Source: Saccharicrinis aurantiacus
Lineage (GTDB): Bacteria > Bacteroidota > Bacteroidia > Bacteroidales > Marinilabiliaceae
Assembly: GCF_001660705.2 (NCBI RefSeq)
Contig: NZ_LYBV02000034.1
Location: forward strand, 1-64,000
Direction: 5' to 3'
DNA: 64,000 nucleotides
In this document: positions 48,453 through 59,430 of the stretch, one piece after another
How the letters are laid out: every line of letters starts with the position of its first letter
Position numbering within the stretch: position 1 is the first letter of the stretch
Position numbers and translations under genes: made by a program
The notes under the pieces: model-generated
Told to the model about the DNA's origin: nothing
What the model saw: only the letters and a program-made list of their open reading frames with translations
Database searches by the model: none

Positions 48453-49277
48453 TTACTTTTTACGTCTTTCAACAATGTACTTACTAGAAGCTTTCTTCTT
48501 ATCACGAGTTTTAAACCCTTTAGCAAGAACTCCAGTACGAGATCTTGGGTGACCTCCAGACTGACGTCCTTCACCACCACCCATTGGGTGATCAACTGGG
48601 TTCATCGCTACACCACGAACGCGAGGACGACGACCTAACCAACGAGAACGACCTGCTTTACCAGATCTCTCTAAGGCGTGATCAGAATTTCCTACAGCTC
48701 CGATTGTAGCACGACATGTGATAAGAACCATTCTTGTTTCACCTGAAGGTAACTTTACGATAGCGAATTTACCATCGCGAGCAGCCAATTGAGCAAATGT
48801 ACCTGCACTACGTGCCATAATTCCACCCTGTCCTGGGCGCAACTCAATGTTGTGAATAATCGTTCCTAATGGAATCTCGCTTAGTAATAGAGTATTTCCA
48901 ACGTCTGGAGTAACTCCAGCACCTGAATTTACTTCTTGACCAACTTCAAGACCATTTGGAGCGAGAATATAACGCTTCTCACCGTCAGCATAATTTAACA
49001 ACGCGATTCTTGCGCTACGATTTGGATCGTACTGAATAGAATCAACGATTGCTTTCACACCGTCTTTATTTCTCTTGAAATCGATTACCCTGTAACGTCT
49101 CTTATGTCCCCCACCGATGTAACGCATCGTCATTTTTCCGGTGTTATTTCTACCGCCGGACTTTTTTATGGGTTCCAGTAAGGACTTCTCTGGTGTACTT
49201 GAGGTAATCGTATCAAATGCACCAATAACTTTGTGTCTCTGCCCCGGTGTTGTGGGCTTTAGCTTTCTTACTGCCAT
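48453..49277 (-). CDS. rplB: Ribosomal protein uL2
   Basis: The 274-residue protein of the peptidyl-transferase region has the [19 protein letters not shown] and [15 protein letters not shown] motifs; the latter holds the conserved histidine. Confidence 0.98.
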   Translation of the reverse strand: MAVRKLKPTTPGQRHKVIGAFDTITSSTPEKSLLEPIKKSGGRNNTGKMTMRYIGGGHKRRYRVIDFKRNKDGVKAIVDSIQYDPNRSARIALLNYADGEKRYILAPNGLEVGQEVNSGAGVTPDVGNTLLLSEIPLGTIIHNIELRPGQGGIMARSAGTFAQLAARDGKFAIVKLPSGETRMVLITCRATIGAVGNSDHALERSGKAGRSRWLGRRPRVRGVAMNPVDHPMGGGEGRQSGGHPRSRTGVLAKGFKTRDKKKASSKYIVERRKK

Positions 49278-49282
49278 TTTAA

Positions 49283-49573
49283 TTAAATATTGCTATAAAA
49301 ATCAATCTTATCTCCTTCAACCAAGGTAACAATTGCTTTTTTGAACGCAGCAGTTTTACCTGCTTGCACACCACTTTTTGTATAGCGAGTTTTTACTTTA
49401 CCAGCATATACCATAGTGTTTACATCTTCAACAGTTACATTGTACATTTCCTCAACCGCAGCTTTAATTTGTAGTTTGTTAGCGCTTTTGGCTACTACAA
49501 ATCCGAAACGATTTAATTTATCGCTCTGTTCGTTGAGTTTTTCAGTAACTAATGGCTTAATTAATATTTGCAT
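49283..49573 (-). CDS. rplW: Ribosomal protein uL23
   Basis: The 96-residue exit-tunnel protein, the docking site for SRP and trigger factor, has [12 protein letters not shown] and the [21 protein letters not shown] segment. Confidence 0.98.
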   Translation of the reverse strand: MQILIKPLVTEKLNEQSDKLNRFGFVVAKSANKLQIKAAVEEMYNVTVEDVNTMVYAGKVKTRYTKSGVQAGKTAAFKKAIVTLVEGDKIDFYSNI

Positions 49574-49597
49574 TTTTAAATCTCCTTAAGCTTTTAA

Positions 49598-50218
49598 TTA
49601 AATATTACCTATTCCTTCAACTGAACTTTCAACAAGAACAATAGTTCCGGCTTTCATAATACTATAAGTATTCAATTCAGCTAATGTTGCTACTTCCGAC
49701 TTAGGAATGTTACGTGATGCTAAATAAACGTTTTTGTTAGCTTCATTGAAGATAACTAATGAACGTTTTCCATCAACTTTAAGATCTTTACGGATCTGAG
49801 CAAATTCTTTTGTCTTAGCTGATTCCATGTTGAAATCCTCTACTACAATAATCCCGCCAGTTTTTGCTTTGTATGATAAAGCTGACTTACGAGCCAACTC
49901 TTTTAACTTCGCATTTAACTTAAATCCGTAGTTACGTGGACGTGGACCAAAAGCTCTACCACCACCTCTAAATACAGGTGACTTAATGCTACCAGCACGT
50001 GCTGTACCAGTACCTTTTTGCTTTTTGATTTTACGTGTACTACCTACAATCTCAGCTCTCTCTTTTGACTTGTGGGTTCCTTGACGTTGATTTGCTAGGA
50101 ACTGTTTTACATCAAGATAGATCGCGTGATCATTAGGCTCAATACCGAATACTGAATCAGATAATTCAACAGTTTTTCCGGTCTCTTCTCCTTTTATACT
50201 TAATACCTTTAGTTCCAT
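49598..50218 (-). CDS. rplD: Ribosomal protein uL4
   Basis: The 206-residue protein has the extended tunnel loop ([21 protein letters not shown]). Its start overlaps the rplC stop by one base (TAATG). In E. coli L4 represses its own operon; see the hairpin at 50867-50905. Confidence 0.98.
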   Translation of the reverse strand: MELKVLSIKGEETGKTVELSDSVFGIEPNDHAIYLDVKQFLANQRQGTHKSKERAEIVGSTRKIKKQKGTGTARAGSIKSPVFRGGGRAFGPRPRNYGFKLNAKLKELARKSALSYKAKTGGIIVVEDFNMESAKTKEFAQIRKDLKVDGKRSLVIFNEANKNVYLASRNIPKSEVATLAELNTYSIMKAGTIVLVESSVEGIGNI

Positions 50219-50835
50219 TACATTTCAACAATTACATATGAACCTTTTGCTCCTGGAACTGAACCTTTAACGATAATAAGGTTGTTCTCTGGAACCACTT
50301 TCAATACTCTAAGGCTTTCTACCTTTACTCTATCGCCACCCATACGGCCAGCCATGCGCATTCCTTTAAATACACGAGCAGGGTAAGATGCTGCACCAAT
50401 AGAACCTGGAGCTCTAAGACGGTTGTGTTGTCCATGGGTTGCACCACCAACACCACCAAAACCGTGACGCTTAACTACACCTTGAAAACCTTTTCCTTTA
50501 GAAGTACCAACTACATCAACAAATGAATCTTCAGTGAAGATTTCAACTGTTACTTCGTCTCCTAAATTAAACTCTTGTTCGAAACCTTTGAATTCAACAA
50601 CACTTCTCTTTGGTGTTACGCCGGCCTTTTTAAAGTGACCTAACACTGGCTGAGGAGTATTCTTCTCTCTTTTGTCGTCGAACGCCAGCTGCACAGCCTC
50701 ATACCCGTCAGTTTCCACAGTTTTAATTTGTGTAACTACGTTTGGGCCTGCTTCGATAACAGTGCATGGTATGTTTTTCCCATCGGCACTGAAAACGGAA
50801 GTCATTCCGATTTTTTTTCCAATTAATCCTGGCAT
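50218..50835 (-). CDS. rplC: Ribosomal protein uL3
   Basis: The 205-residue protein starts [15 protein letters not shown]. It has the [18 protein letters not shown] loop that reaches the peptidyl-transferase centre. Confidence 0.98.
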   Translation of the reverse strand: MPGLIGKKIGMTSVFSADGKNIPCTVIEAGPNVVTQIKTVETDGYEAVQLAFDDKREKNTPQPVLGHFKKAGVTPKRSVVEFKGFEQEFNLGDEVTVEIFTEDSFVDVVGTSKGKGFQGVVKRHGFGGVGGATHGQHNRLRAPGSIGAASYPARVFKGMRMAGRMGGDRVKVESLRVLKVVPENNLIIVKGSVPGAKGSYVIVEM

Positions 50836-50866
50836 TGTTACTAAATATTAAATATTAAATAATCGA

Positions 50867-50905
50867 TTCAAGTAACTCGTACTTTCGGCTGACGAGTTAC
50901 TCGAA
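50867..50905 (-). promoter_or_regulatory. Hairpin leader between rpsJ and rplC
   Basis: AGTAACTCGT (50871-50880) pairs with ACGAGTTACT (50892-50901), extended by TTC/GAA across one mismatch. The loop is 11 nt (ACTTTCGGCTG). It occupies the only sizeable spacer (85 bp) in the S10 block. It may be an attenuator or an L4-type autoregulatory site; a T tract does not follow directly. Confidence 0.5.
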
Positions 50906-50920
50906 CTTATTTGTTTATTC

Positions 50921-51226
50921 TCAGACTTTAATTTCAACTTCTACTCCACTAGGAAGTTCTAACTTCATTAAAGCATCGATAGTTTTAGCTGTTGAGCTAT
51001 AGATATCGATTAAACGCTTGTATGAAGAAAGTTGGAATTGCTCTCTTGATTTTTTGTTTACGAACGTTGAACGTAACACTGTAAATACTCTTTTGTGAGT
51101 TGGTAATGGAATTGGACCACTTACAACAGCACCAGTAGTTTTTACTGTCTTAACGATTTTCTCAGCTGACTTGTCAACTAAGTTATGATCGTAAGACTTT
51201 AATTTGATTCTTATTTTTTGACTCAT
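50921..51226 (-). CDS. rpsJ: Ribosomal protein uS10
   Basis: The 101-residue protein starts [18 protein letters not shown] and has the [17 protein letters not shown] motif. It follows fusA after 12 bp; no tuf gene intervenes, unlike the E. coli str operon. Confidence 0.98.
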   Translation of the reverse strand: MSQKIRIKLKSYDHNLVDKSAEKIVKTVKTTGAVVSGPIPLPTHKRVFTVLRSTFVNKKSREQFQLSSYKRLIDIYSSTAKTIDALMKLELPSGVEVEIKV

Positions 51227-51238
51227 CTTGAGATCTAA

Positions 51239-53350
51239 TTATAATAATTCTACTTTTCCTTCAGCTTCTTTTACTACTTCTTGAGCAATGGCTTTAGAAA
51301 CTCCTTCGAAGTGTGAGAACACCATTGATGAAGTTGCACGACCAGATGAAATAGTACGTAAAGCAGTTACATATCCGAACATTTCGGCTAGAGGCACTTT
51401 AGCTTTTACTACACGAGCACCAGCTTTAGATTCCATTCCTTCTACTTGGCCACGACGCTTGTTAAAGTCACCGATGATATCTCCCATATACTCTTCAGGA
51501 GTAACAACTTCAACTTTCATTAATGGCTCAAGTAAAACTGGCTTAGCTTTCATACATGCTTGTTTGAAGGCTTGACGACCAGCAATCTCAAATGATAATT
51601 GATCAGAATCGACAGGGTGGAAAGATCCGTCTGTAAGTGTTACTTTAAGACTATCAACAACAAAACCAGCTAATACACCGTTTATCATTGCATCTTTAAA
51701 ACCTTTCTCAACTGAAGGAACATATTCTTTAGGTACATTACCACCTTTGATAGTACTTACGAACTCTAATCCTTCTTTACCTTCATCGGCAGGACCAACA
51801 GTTACGTGAATATCAGCAAACTTACCACGACCACCAGACTGCTTTTTAAACACCTCACGATGATCAACAGTTTGAGTAATTGTTTCTTTGTAAGTTACCT
51901 GTGGACGACCTTGGTTACACTCTACTTTGAACTCACGCTTCAAACGATCAATGATAATTTCAAGGTGAAGCTCACCCATACCACTAATTACAGTTTGACC
52001 GCTATCCTCGTCAGTTTGAACACGGAATGTTGGATCTTCCTCAGCTAATTTACCAAGAGCTACACCCATTTTATCCATATCCTTTTGCGACTTAGGCTCT
52101 ACAGCCACACCAATTACAGGCTCTGGAAAATCCATAGACTCTAAAGTAATTGGGTTTTTCTCGTCACAAAGAGTATCTCCAGTACGAATATCTTTAAAAC
52201 CAACTCCAGCACAAATATCACCTGCTTCAATTACATCTTGAGGCATTTGCTTGTTTGCTTTCATTTGGTATAAACGTGAAATACGTTCTTTTTTCTGTGT
52301 ACGTGAATTTAACGCATATGAACCAGCCTCTAATTTACCAGAGTAAATACGCATAAATGCTAAACGACCTACGAATGGGTCAGTAGCAATTTTAAATGCT
52401 AAAGCAGAAAATGGCGCTTCAGCATCATGCGGACGGCTAGTTTCTTCACCTGTATCTAAATCTGTACCTGTAATTGCAGGAACATCAGTAGGAGCAGGTA
52501 AGAATGCCATAACGTAATCCAATAAACGTTGAACACCTTTATTTTTAAAGGCAGAACCACATAACATTGGAGTAATTGTTCTTTCGATAGTAGCTACACG
52601 AATAGCCTCAAGCATTTCTTCCTTAGTGATAGAATCTGGATCTTCGAAATAACGCTCCATCAACTCTTCATTAGACTCAGCAACAGCTTCAACAAGTTTG
52701 TCTCTATACTCTTTTGCTTCCTCTTTTAAGTTTTCAGGAATTTCTTGGAACTCATAACGAGAACCCATTTGCGCATCGTCAAACCAAACTACAGCTTTAT
52801 TTTCGATAAGGTCAACAACCCCTTCGAAAGTTTCTTCAGCTCCAATAGGAATTTGAAGAGGAATAGGATTAGCTCCTAACATCTCCTTAACTTGCTTAAC
52901 TACCTCAAAGAAATTAGCACCAGAACGGTCCATTTTATTAACAAAACCGATACGTGGTACACCATATTTATCTGCTTGTCTCCAAACAGTCTCTGATTGA
53001 GGCTCAACACCACCTACTGCACAGAAAACTGCAACAGCACCATCAAGCACACGTAATGAACGCTCTACCTCTACAGTAAAATCAACGTGTCCTGGAGTAT
53101 CAATGATGTTTACTTTATATGACTCATTATTATAGTTCCAGTTAGTAGTAACAGCAGCAGAAGTAATTGTAATACCTCTTTCTTGCTCTTGCTCCATCCA
53201 GTCCATTGTAGCCGCACCATCGTGTACCTCACCAATTTTGTGAGTAATACCAGTGTAAAACAAGATACGCTCTGTAGTCGTAGTTTTACCGGCATCGATG
53301 TGAGCCATAATACCAATATTTCTGGTATATTTTAAATCTGTACTTGCCAT
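51239..53350 (-). CDS. fusA: Translation elongation factor G
   Basis: The 703-residue GTPase drives translocation and, with RRF, ribosome recycling. Motifs are [14 protein letters not shown] (G1), DTPGHVDF (G3), NKMDRSG (G4) and SAFKNKG (G5). It is full length and has a classical operon position between rpsG and rpsJ. Confidence 0.98.
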   Translation of the reverse strand: MASTDLKYTRNIGIMAHIDAGKTTTTERILFYTGITHKIGEVHDGAATMDWMEQEQERGITITSAAVTTNWNYNNESYKVNIIDTPGHVDFTVEVERSLRVLDGAVAVFCAVGGVEPQSETVWRQADKYGVPRIGFVNKMDRSGANFFEVVKQVKEMLGANPIPLQIPIGAEETFEGVVDLIENKAVVWFDDAQMGSRYEFQEIPENLKEEAKEYRDKLVEAVAESNEELMERYFEDPDSITKEEMLEAIRVATIERTITPMLCGSAFKNKGVQRLLDYVMAFLPAPTDVPAITGTDLDTGEETSRPHDAEAPFSALAFKIATDPFVGRLAFMRIYSGKLEAGSYALNSRTQKKERISRLYQMKANKQMPQDVIEAGDICAGVGFKDIRTGDTLCDEKNPITLESMDFPEPVIGVAVEPKSQKDMDKMGVALGKLAEEDPTFRVQTDEDSGQTVISGMGELHLEIIIDRLKREFKVECNQGRPQVTYKETITQTVDHREVFKKQSGGRGKFADIHVTVGPADEGKEGLEFVSTIKGGNVPKEYVPSVEKGFKDAMINGVLAGFVVDSLKVTLTDGSFHPVDSDQLSFEIAGRQAFKQACMKAKPVLLEPLMKVEVVTPEEYMGDIIGDFNKRRGQVEGMESKAGARVVKAKVPLAEMFGYVTALRTISSGRATSSMVFSHFEGVSKAIAQEVVKEAEGKVELL

Positions 53351-53380
53351 TTTATTTAATTCTTAAAGATTAGTAAGATA

Positions 53381-53857
53381 TTAGAATCTAAAGTGAGCAA
53401 ACGCTCTATTAGCCTCTGCCATCCTGTGCATATCTTCTTTCTTTTTGAAGGCTCCACCTTCATTGTTATAAGCCGCAACAATTTCAGCAGACATTTTTTC
53501 TGCCATAGATTTACCACTACGCTTACGAGCAAAAAGAATCAAGTTTTTCATTGCAACTGAAACTTTTCTAGATGGGCGAATCTCAGTAGGAACCTGAAAT
53601 GTAGCACCACCAACTCTACGAGACTTAACCTCGACAGCAGGAGTGATATTTTCTAAACCTTTTTTCCACATTTCCAAAGGAGTCTTTCCTTCTTTCTCAG
53701 CTTTTTCAGCCATGCGATCTAAGGCATCGTAAAAAATACCATAAGCGGTAGATTTTTTACCATCAATCATTAAGTTATTAATGAATTGTGTAACCAAAGT
53801 ATCATTAAACTTTGGATCTGGAAGCAATATTCGCTTCTTTGGTTTCCCTTTTCTCAT
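53381..53857 (-). CDS. rpsG: Ribosomal protein uS7
   Basis: The 158-residue 30S head assembly protein starts [19 protein letters not shown] and has [21 protein letters not shown] and the C-terminal [15 protein letters not shown]. Confidence 0.98.
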   Translation of the reverse strand: MRKGKPKKRILLPDPKFNDTLVTQFINNLMIDGKKSTAYGIFYDALDRMAEKAEKEGKTPLEMWKKGLENITPAVEVKSRRVGGATFQVPTEIRPSRKVSVAMKNLILFARKRSGKSMAEKMSAEIVAAYNNEGGAFKKKEDMHRMAEANRAFAHFRF

Positions 53858-53989
53858 CTTTCTTGTTTATTAGTTTCTTATTGGCTGTTAATATCTGTGC
53901 CTATGTCTTCAAAAGTGATACATCACCTTTTACTCAACCGTTTCAATTCAACTACCAATAAACAAAACTTAATGTCAAACATTAATTAA

Positions 53990-54373
53990 TTACTTCTTAG
54001 CATCTTTCGGACGCTTAGTTCCGTATTTAGAACGACGCTGAGTACGACCCTCTACACCTGAAGCATCTAAAGCCCCACGAACTAAGTGATAACGAACCCC
54101 TGGAAGATCTTTTACTCTACCTCCACGTACTAATACAATAGAGTGCTCTTGTAAATTGTGACCCTCTCCTGGAATGTAAGCATTCACTTCTTTCCCGTTT
54201 GTCAAACGAACCCTAGCAACTTTTCTCATTGCCGAGTTTGGTTTCTTAGGTGTAGTTGTGTACACCCTTACACAAACGCCTCTTCGTTGCGGACAAGCAT
54301 CTAGCGCTCTAGACTTACTTTTCTCAACTAACTGAGTACGGCCTTTGCGAACTAACTGTTGAATTGTTGGCAT
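53990..54373 (-). CDS. rpsL: Ribosomal protein uS12
   Basis: The 127-residue decoding-centre protein starts [20 protein letters not shown]. The residues linked to streptomycin resistance in other species lie in [13 protein letters not shown] and the [15 protein letters not shown] loop; both are wild-type here. It is the first gene of the super-operon. Confidence 0.98.
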   Translation of the reverse strand: MPTIQQLVRKGRTQLVEKSKSRALDACPQRRGVCVRVYTTTPKKPNSAMRKVARVRLTNGKEVNAYIPGEGHNLQEHSIVLVRGGRVKDLPGVRYHLVRGALDASGVEGRTQRRSKYGTKRPKDAKK

Positions 54374-54488
54374 ATAACTATATTTGTTTAAATAAAATTT
54401 TCATTATCAACGCTTTTCAGCGACTTCCCATCTTAATAAAACATACTGATTTACAGTAGTTTTTACACATTTAGACAAAAAAGCGATG

Positions 54489-54496
54489 CAAAAGTA
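54489..54496 (-). promoter_or_regulatory. Promoter of the str operon (rpsL)
   Basis: The minus strand reads TACTTTTG, a perfect TAnnTTTG box followed by GCATCGC, 115 bp upstream of rpsL. The rest of the 612-bp divergent gap 54374-54985 (to fabD) shows no gene. Confidence 0.6.
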
Positions 54497-54876
54497 CTAA
54501 TTTTCAATTAATAAACACCATACATGTGCTTGTTTTTTCAAATTATTGTCGGATTTAACAAATTATAATATCTACGGAATGAGCAAGATAGACCTCAGAA
54601 TAATCACAACTGCAAGTTTTAGGGTACATATTCTATATGATTATTGAAAAAAAGCTTCAAATATCAATAGTTCAATAGTTTCTTTTAAAAAACCTAAGAA
54701 TAAATTACACTATCATATGCCAACTTATAACTTTAGGGCAATTGATGCATATTGACATCATGATATACAAACACAAGTAAGTTTACTTTAAAATATACAT
54801 GAATATTATAGGTTAAAGCAAAATGTTAACATTCTGATAATCTATAATAAATAAAAACAGCCTACACAATATTTAT

Positions 54877-54884
54877 TATATTTG
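54877..54884 (+). promoter_or_regulatory. Promoter of fabD
   Basis: TATATTTG followed by CGCC matches the -7 consensus, 102 bp upstream of the fabD start codon. Confidence 0.5.
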
Positions 54885-54985
54885 CGCCAAATTCTTTTAT
54901 TAACTAGAATAAAAAAAGAACTTTTGTTCTTTAAAACTGCACGTATATTCAAATTATACTCTGTGCTAAACACATTAAAAACACA

Positions 54986-55870
54986 ATGAAAGCATTTGTA
55001 TTTCCTGGGCAAGGTGCCCAATTCGTTGGTATGGGAAAAGACCTATACGAGAATTCAGAAATGGCTAAAGAACTTCTTGAAAAAGCCAATGATATTTTAG
55101 GTTTCAGAATTACTGACCTGATGTTTGCTGGCACTGATGAAGACTTAAAGCAAACAAAAGTTACACAACCTGCTATATTTTTACACTCAGTTTTATTAGC
55201 TAAAACAATGGGTGAAGATTTTAAACCTGAAATGGTTGCTGGTCACTCATTAGGTGAATTTAGCGCATTAGTTGCTGCAGAAGCAATGTCGTTTGAAGAT
55301 GGTTTAAAATTAGTTTCACAACGTGCTCAAGCAATGCAAAAAGCATGTGAAGCTGAACCTTCTACTATGGCTGCAATTATTGGATTAGAAGATTCTGTAG
55401 TTGAAGAAGTATGTGCAAGTATTGACGAAGTTGTTGTAGCTGCAAACTACAACTGCCCAGGACAACTTGTAATCTCTGGTTCTTTTGCTGGTATAGATAA
55501 AGCTTGCGAGGTTTTAACTGAGAAAGGTGCAAAGAGAGCTCTAAAACTTCCTGTAGGAGGAGCATTTCACTCACCATTAATGGAACCTGCTAGAGTTGAA
55601 TTAGCAGCTGCGATTGAAGCAACGGAAATAAAAAATCCGGTGTGCCCAATCTATCAAAATGTTAATGCAGAGGCAAACACCGATGCTGCTACAATAAAAG
55701 AAAACCTAGTAGCACAATTAACGGGTGCTGTAAAGTGGACTCAAACTGTTCAGAATATGATTGCTGATGGCGCTGATTCATTTACTGAAGTAGGTCCTGG
55801 AAAAGCATTGCAAGGTATGATTAAAAAAGTTGACCGTAAAATGGCTGTTGCCGGAGTTAGCAGTTTATAA
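54986..55870 (+). CDS. fabD: Malonyl-CoA:ACP transacylase
   Basis: The 294-residue enzyme loads malonyl groups onto acyl-carrier protein for fatty-acid synthesis. Motifs are FPGQGAQFVGMGKDLYE, the nucleophile in GHSLGEFSALV, and GAFHSPLM with the catalytic histidine. It is a single-gene unit with its own promoter and a strong terminator. Confidence 0.96.
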   Translation: MKAFVFPGQGAQFVGMGKDLYENSEMAKELLEKANDILGFRITDLMFAGTDEDLKQTKVTQPAIFLHSVLLAKTMGEDFKPEMVAGHSLGEFSALVAAEAMSFEDGLKLVSQRAQAMQKACEAEPSTMAAIIGLEDSVVEEVCASIDEVVVAANYNCPGQLVISGSFAGIDKACEVLTEKGAKRALKLPVGGAFHSPLMEPARVELAAAIEATEIKNPVCPIYQNVNAEANTDAATIKENLVAQLTGAVKWTQTVQNMIADGADSFTEVGPGKALQGMIKKVDRKMAVAGVSSL

Positions 55871-55893
55871 AAATATACCTTTTACAAAGGTTT

Positions 55894-55925
55894 AAAGCCG
55901 GAGGTAAGCACCTTCGGCTTTTTTG
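55894..55925 (+). terminator. Terminator of fabD
   Basis: AAAGCCG-AGGT pairs with ACCT-CGGCTTT (55894-55905 with 55910-55921) around a 4-nt loop and runs into TTTTTTT. It starts 24 bp after the stop codon. The rest of 55871-56185 holds only the dps terminator. Confidence 0.95.
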
Positions 55926-56070
55926 TATCCCTATTTCGTAAACTAAAATACAAACCTATTTAGATATAATTCACAGTAAACTCACATCTACCTATAAATA
56001 AGAGGCAGTTACGCTTCGTTTACCCATAAATTCAAATACATTTAACTGGAAGATAGTTTGCTAAATGAAA

Positions 56071-56098
56071 AACCCGAAAACATATTTGTCATCGGGTT
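56071..56098 (-). terminator. Terminator candidate downstream of dps
   Basis: AACCCGA (56071-56077) and TCGGGTT (56092-56098) form a 7-bp stem with a 14-nt loop, followed on the minus strand by TTTTTCATTTAG. It lies 88 bp after the dps stop. Confidence 0.6.
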
Positions 56099-56185
56099 AT
56101 ATTCATCACTTAAGTAGAATCAATATTTCTAATAAAGAAGCTCATTGATAATTACCTACATAAAAATAACTAACAATTCTAATAC

Positions 56186-56650
56186 TTAACCTAAGTAAGC
56201 ACTATACATCCATACTAATTTTTCCTGTTCTCGGATGTAATCGCTCATTAAAGCTCCTGTTCCCTCATCGCCGGCATCTCCTGCAGCCTCAAGAATATTA
56301 CGTTGCTTTGTAATCAAAATAGAGAACGATTCCAACAAACTTTTAATAGCCTCAGTACCGTCAGTAATATTATGAGCTGCTTTTATATCGCTTACTTTAA
56401 GGTATTCTTCAAAGGTATGTGTAGGCACACCTCCTAAGGTTAATACTCTTTCTGCAACCTCATCAACTTTGATTACTAGGTCGTCGTATTGCTCTTCAAA
56501 CTTTGCATGTAATTCAAAAAAATTGGCTCCCTTAATATTCCAATGAAACCCTCTTACATTCATATAGAATAATTGATAATTAGAAAGTAAATCATTTAAC
56601 TCTCTTACTAATGCTATTGCCTTCTCACTATTTAATCCAATCTTATTCAT
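56186..56650 (-). CDS. dps: Dps/ferritin-like DNA-protection protein
   Basis: The 154-residue four-helix protein has the Dps ferroxidase residues in YMNVRGFHWNIKGANFFELHAKFEEQYDDL and in EVAERVLTLGG (helix 1 and helix 2 ligands). Dps dodecamers bind iron with hydrogen peroxide and protect DNA. The basic N-terminal DNA-binding tail is minimal, so iron storage or peroxide removal may be its main job. A CATATTTG box just upstream (56692-56699) is one base off the -7 consensus. Confidence 0.88.
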   Translation of the reverse strand: MNKIGLNSEKAIALVRELNDLLSNYQLFYMNVRGFHWNIKGANFFELHAKFEEQYDDLVIKVDEVAERVLTLGGVPTHTFEEYLKVSDIKAAHNITDGTEAIKSLLESFSILITKQRNILEAAGDAGDEGTGALMSDYIREQEKLVWMYSAYLG

Positions 56651-56778
56651 AATCTCAATATTTTAAGTGTTTTATTTTCTTTGAACACTACAAATATGAG
56701 GCTCTTCATAATATCAATCAAACTGATTTTATCTATGCGGTAATAGATAATATTTATATTCACAACAGCAAACCTATG

Positions 56779-57333
56779 TTACTTACTAATTTCTTCGAGT
56801 ACCTTTACCTTGAAACTTAATTCTAAATACAGGTTAGTATCCTCATTTAACTTACCCACAATTCCACCTTCAATTGTGCTTTTATTAGCATCATAGTTAA
56901 ATTCGGTAATGCCAAATTGCGCACCCTCATCCGACTGAATATTCAATACTCTATTATCCTTTAATTTCTTAACCATACTAAAATTTAATTCAACCAGGCT
57001 ATCTTTTCTTGCGTCTTGAATAATAAAGAAATCTGTTGTGCAAAAGAAGTTTGCCATATTTAATACTGAAGATCGATTGTAAACATTAAACTCTTTTATA
57101 AAAACAGCATCTTCAACATATTTAATAACGGTATTGTCTCCTAAATCGGAATACTCTAAATTAAATGATTCATCAATAACAGTTCCATCACTCAAAAGCC
57201 CACGAACAACCCCTTTAACATAGCCATTCTTACTTTCTATTTGATCTTTTTTGACATAATCGCCTTTTTTACAAGACATAACACCACCACACAGTACTAC
57301 CAACAAAGCAGCTACTAATTTATTAACACTCAT
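56779..57333 (-). CDS. Putative lipoprotein of unknown function
   Basis: Counting from the ATG at 57333, the protein has 184 residues. The signal peptide ends in a lipobox VMSC (Cys21), followed by KKGDYVKKDQ. The mature part is beta-rich, without recognised domains. The frame is open to 57369, but the extra 12 codons contain charged residues that would spoil the signal peptide. A minus-strand TATATTTG promoter box lies at 57408-57415. Neighbours (dps, aspartase-like gene) give no functional hint. Confidence 0.7.
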   Translation of the reverse strand: MSVNKLVAALLVVLCGGVMSCKKGDYVKKDQIESKNGYVKGVVRGLLSDGTVIDESFNLEYSDLGDNTVIKYVEDAVFIKEFNVYNRSSVLNMANFFCTTDFFIIQDARKDSLVELNFSMVKKLKDNRVLNIQSDEGAQFGITEFNYDANKSTIEGGIVGKLNEDTNLYLELSFKVKVLEEISK

Positions 57334-57407
57334 ACAATAACGATTTTCTGCGCCTTGAACTAAGGCCATTTACAAATTGACTTTTGTAATTTTCACGAAG
57401 GGGTGCA

Positions 57408-57415
57408 CAAATATA
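57408..57415 (-). promoter_or_regulatory. Promoter of the lipoprotein gene
   Basis: Minus-strand TATATTTG followed by TGCACCCC; perfect TAnnTTTG box, 74 bp upstream of the chosen start codon. Confidence 0.55.
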
Positions 57416-57571
57416 TTACAAATTATTAAAGTTAAAATGCAATGATAATGTAATACCAAAAACATCATCAAATGATTGATATAAGAAGTAATGAATTTTA
57501 GGATCACACGATTATAGAAGATTTATTAGACCTAGATTTAAAAGTCTTACTATTTTTATGCAAAATAAACC

Positions 57572-59011
57572 ATGATAATGCGAAAGGAATACGATTTTAT
57601 TGGAACCGTTGATATCCCAAATGATGCTTTATATGGCATACATTCAGTAAGAGCACAGGATAACTTTCCGGATAACACATGCTTTCATAAAGAATGGTAT
57701 CAGGCTGTAGGAACTGTTAAGGAAGCTTGCTACGTATCTTATAAGAACTTTAAAATTGCTACACAGTCAAAATTTGGAGATGCACACAAACATCCGTTTA
57801 TGAACGATGCAACTATTGATGCACTTATTAAAGGAGCAAAAGATGTGGCACTCGGAAAACACTACAATAACTTCATTGTTCCTGCCATGCAAGGAGGTGC
57901 TGGCACAAGTATCAATTTAAACATTAATGAAATAATCACTAATGTAGCACTTGGCTCATTGGGGTATAAAATTGGTGATTACTCACAGATTGACCCCATA
58001 GAATCGGCTAATATCTTTCAATCAACCAACGATATTATTCCGACCGCACTAAAAGTAGCCTCAATGCAACTACTAAACGATTTGGATAAATGCATTGATG
58101 GATCATTACGCTGCCTGGAGAAAATTGAAAGTGCAACCAGAAATAGGCTTCGGATTGCATATACTCAAATGCAGGCAGCCGTGCCTAGTTCATACAACAA
58201 ATTATTTAGTGCCTATAACAACGCATTATCTCGAGATTGGTGGCGCGTTAGTAAATGTAATGAGCGAATTAAAGAAGTGAACCTTGGTGGTGGTGCCATA
58301 GGTACTGGCATGAGTATCCCATCCTATTTTATTATTGAAGCTACAAAACAACTTCAACGAATAACAGGATTACCCCTGACTCGATCAGAAAACCTAATGG
58401 ATACAACCTCAAATTTAGATGTATATGTTGAGGTACATGCCACACTTAAATCACACGCAGTAAACCTTGAAAAGATGGTTGCTGATTTAAGACTTTTAAG
58501 TTCTGACTTATTTATTGATCAAGAGCTCACTATTGCACAAAAACAAGTGGGAAGTTCCATTATGCCAGGCAAGATAAACCCGGTAATTAGTGAGTTTGTA
58601 ATTTCTGCCGCACATAAGATTTATGCGAACGATTTGCTAATTTCAAATTTATGCGGTCAAGGATGCCTAGAATTAAATGCATACATTCCTACAATAGGTC
58701 ATGCTTTAATCGATAGCTTAAAACTATTAATTGCCTGTAATAAAACCATCACGCAAAATTTGCTTAAGGATATACAATTCAAAAAAAATGACACTATAGA
58801 GACAGTATTGAAAAATCCTTCAATTACAACGGCACTCAGCCCTTACATTGGCTATCACAAAGCTGCTGAGTTGGCGCAATACATGAAAACAAAAAACACT
58901 TCTATTTTAGATGCAAATAAAGTCTTAAAAGCTATCTCAGACAGCAAGCTGAACGAAATCTTACAACCAGCGTTCTTATTAAAGTTAGGTTATAGAATTG
59001 ACGACTTATAA
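57572..59011 (+). CDS. Aspartate ammonia-lyase family enzyme near hydF
   Basis: The 479-residue protein belongs to the aspartase/fumarase superfamily. The N-terminal GTVDIPNDALYGIHSVRAQDNF and the catalytic loop GSSIMPGKINPV are clear, as is QGGAGTSINLNINEI. Aspartase-like genes recur beside [FeFe]-hydrogenase maturation genes in anaerobes, so a role in supplying ammonia or another small molecule for H-cluster assembly is possible (inference), besides ordinary aspartate breakdown. It is followed after 19 bp by the ACT gene. Starts at 57572 or 57578 are both possible. Confidence 0.85.
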   Translation: MIMRKEYDFIGTVDIPNDALYGIHSVRAQDNFPDNTCFHKEWYQAVGTVKEACYVSYKNFKIATQSKFGDAHKHPFMNDATIDALIKGAKDVALGKHYNNFIVPAMQGGAGTSINLNINEIITNVALGSLGYKIGDYSQIDPIESANIFQSTNDIIPTALKVASMQLLNDLDKCIDGSLRCLEKIESATRNRLRIAYTQMQAAVPSSYNKLFSAYNNALSRDWWRVSKCNERIKEVNLGGGAIGTGMSIPSYFIIEATKQLQRITGLPLTRSENLMDTTSNLDVYVEVHATLKSHAVNLEKMVADLRLLSSDLFIDQELTIAQKQVGSSIMPGKINPVISEFVISAAHKIYANDLLISNLCGQGCLELNAYIPTIGHALIDSLKLLIACNKTITQNLLKDIQFKKNDTIETVLKNPSITTALSPYIGYHKAAELAQYMKTKNTSILDANKVLKAISDSKLNEILQPAFLLKLGYRIDDL

Positions 59012-59030
59012 ATAAACTAAAAACTGGATT

Positions 59031-59423
59031 ATGGCTGGTGAAACAAATTTAAGCAAACTCCTAAAAGGAATGACTCCTAAGCTAAACGAAGGCTCTTATG
59101 TTTTTGTAACTGTTACCGATCCTTCGGTAGTTGAGAGAAGTGATACTTTATGCGAATTTAAAGAAGCCGAAAGCACCACTCTCATTATAAAACAACAAAA
59201 AGCAGATGAGCTTTTGTTAAAATACGACTATGTAGCTTCTTGGATTAGTCTTGAAATTCATTCTTCTTTAGATGCAGTAGGGTTAACAGCAGCCTTCTCT
59301 AATGCTTTAGCCGAACACAATATAAGTTGCAACGTAGTGGCCGCATATTATCACGACCATATATTTGTTAATAAAAACGATGCTGAGGAGGCTATGAATA
59401 TCCTGAGTAAATTCTCAGACTAA
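59031..59423 (+). CDS. ACT-domain small protein
   Basis: The 130-residue protein has the tandem-ACT character of a stand-alone family: GSYVFVTVTDPSV, SWISLEIHSSLDAVGLTAAFSNALAEHNISCNVVAAYYHDHIFV. The second half is a clear ACT fold, with the glycine-containing helix start DAVGLTAAF. ACT domains often bind amino acids. Cotranscription with the aspartase-like gene suggests sensing of aspartate or a related ligand (inference). It is convergent with hydF, 7 bp apart. Confidence 0.75.
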   Translation: MAGETNLSKLLKGMTPKLNEGSYVFVTVTDPSVVERSDTLCEFKEAESTTLIIKQQKADELLLKYDYVASWISLEIHSSLDAVGLTAAFSNALAEHNISCNVVAAYYHDHIFVNKNDAEEAMNILSKFSD

Positions 59424-59430
59424 TCAACTA

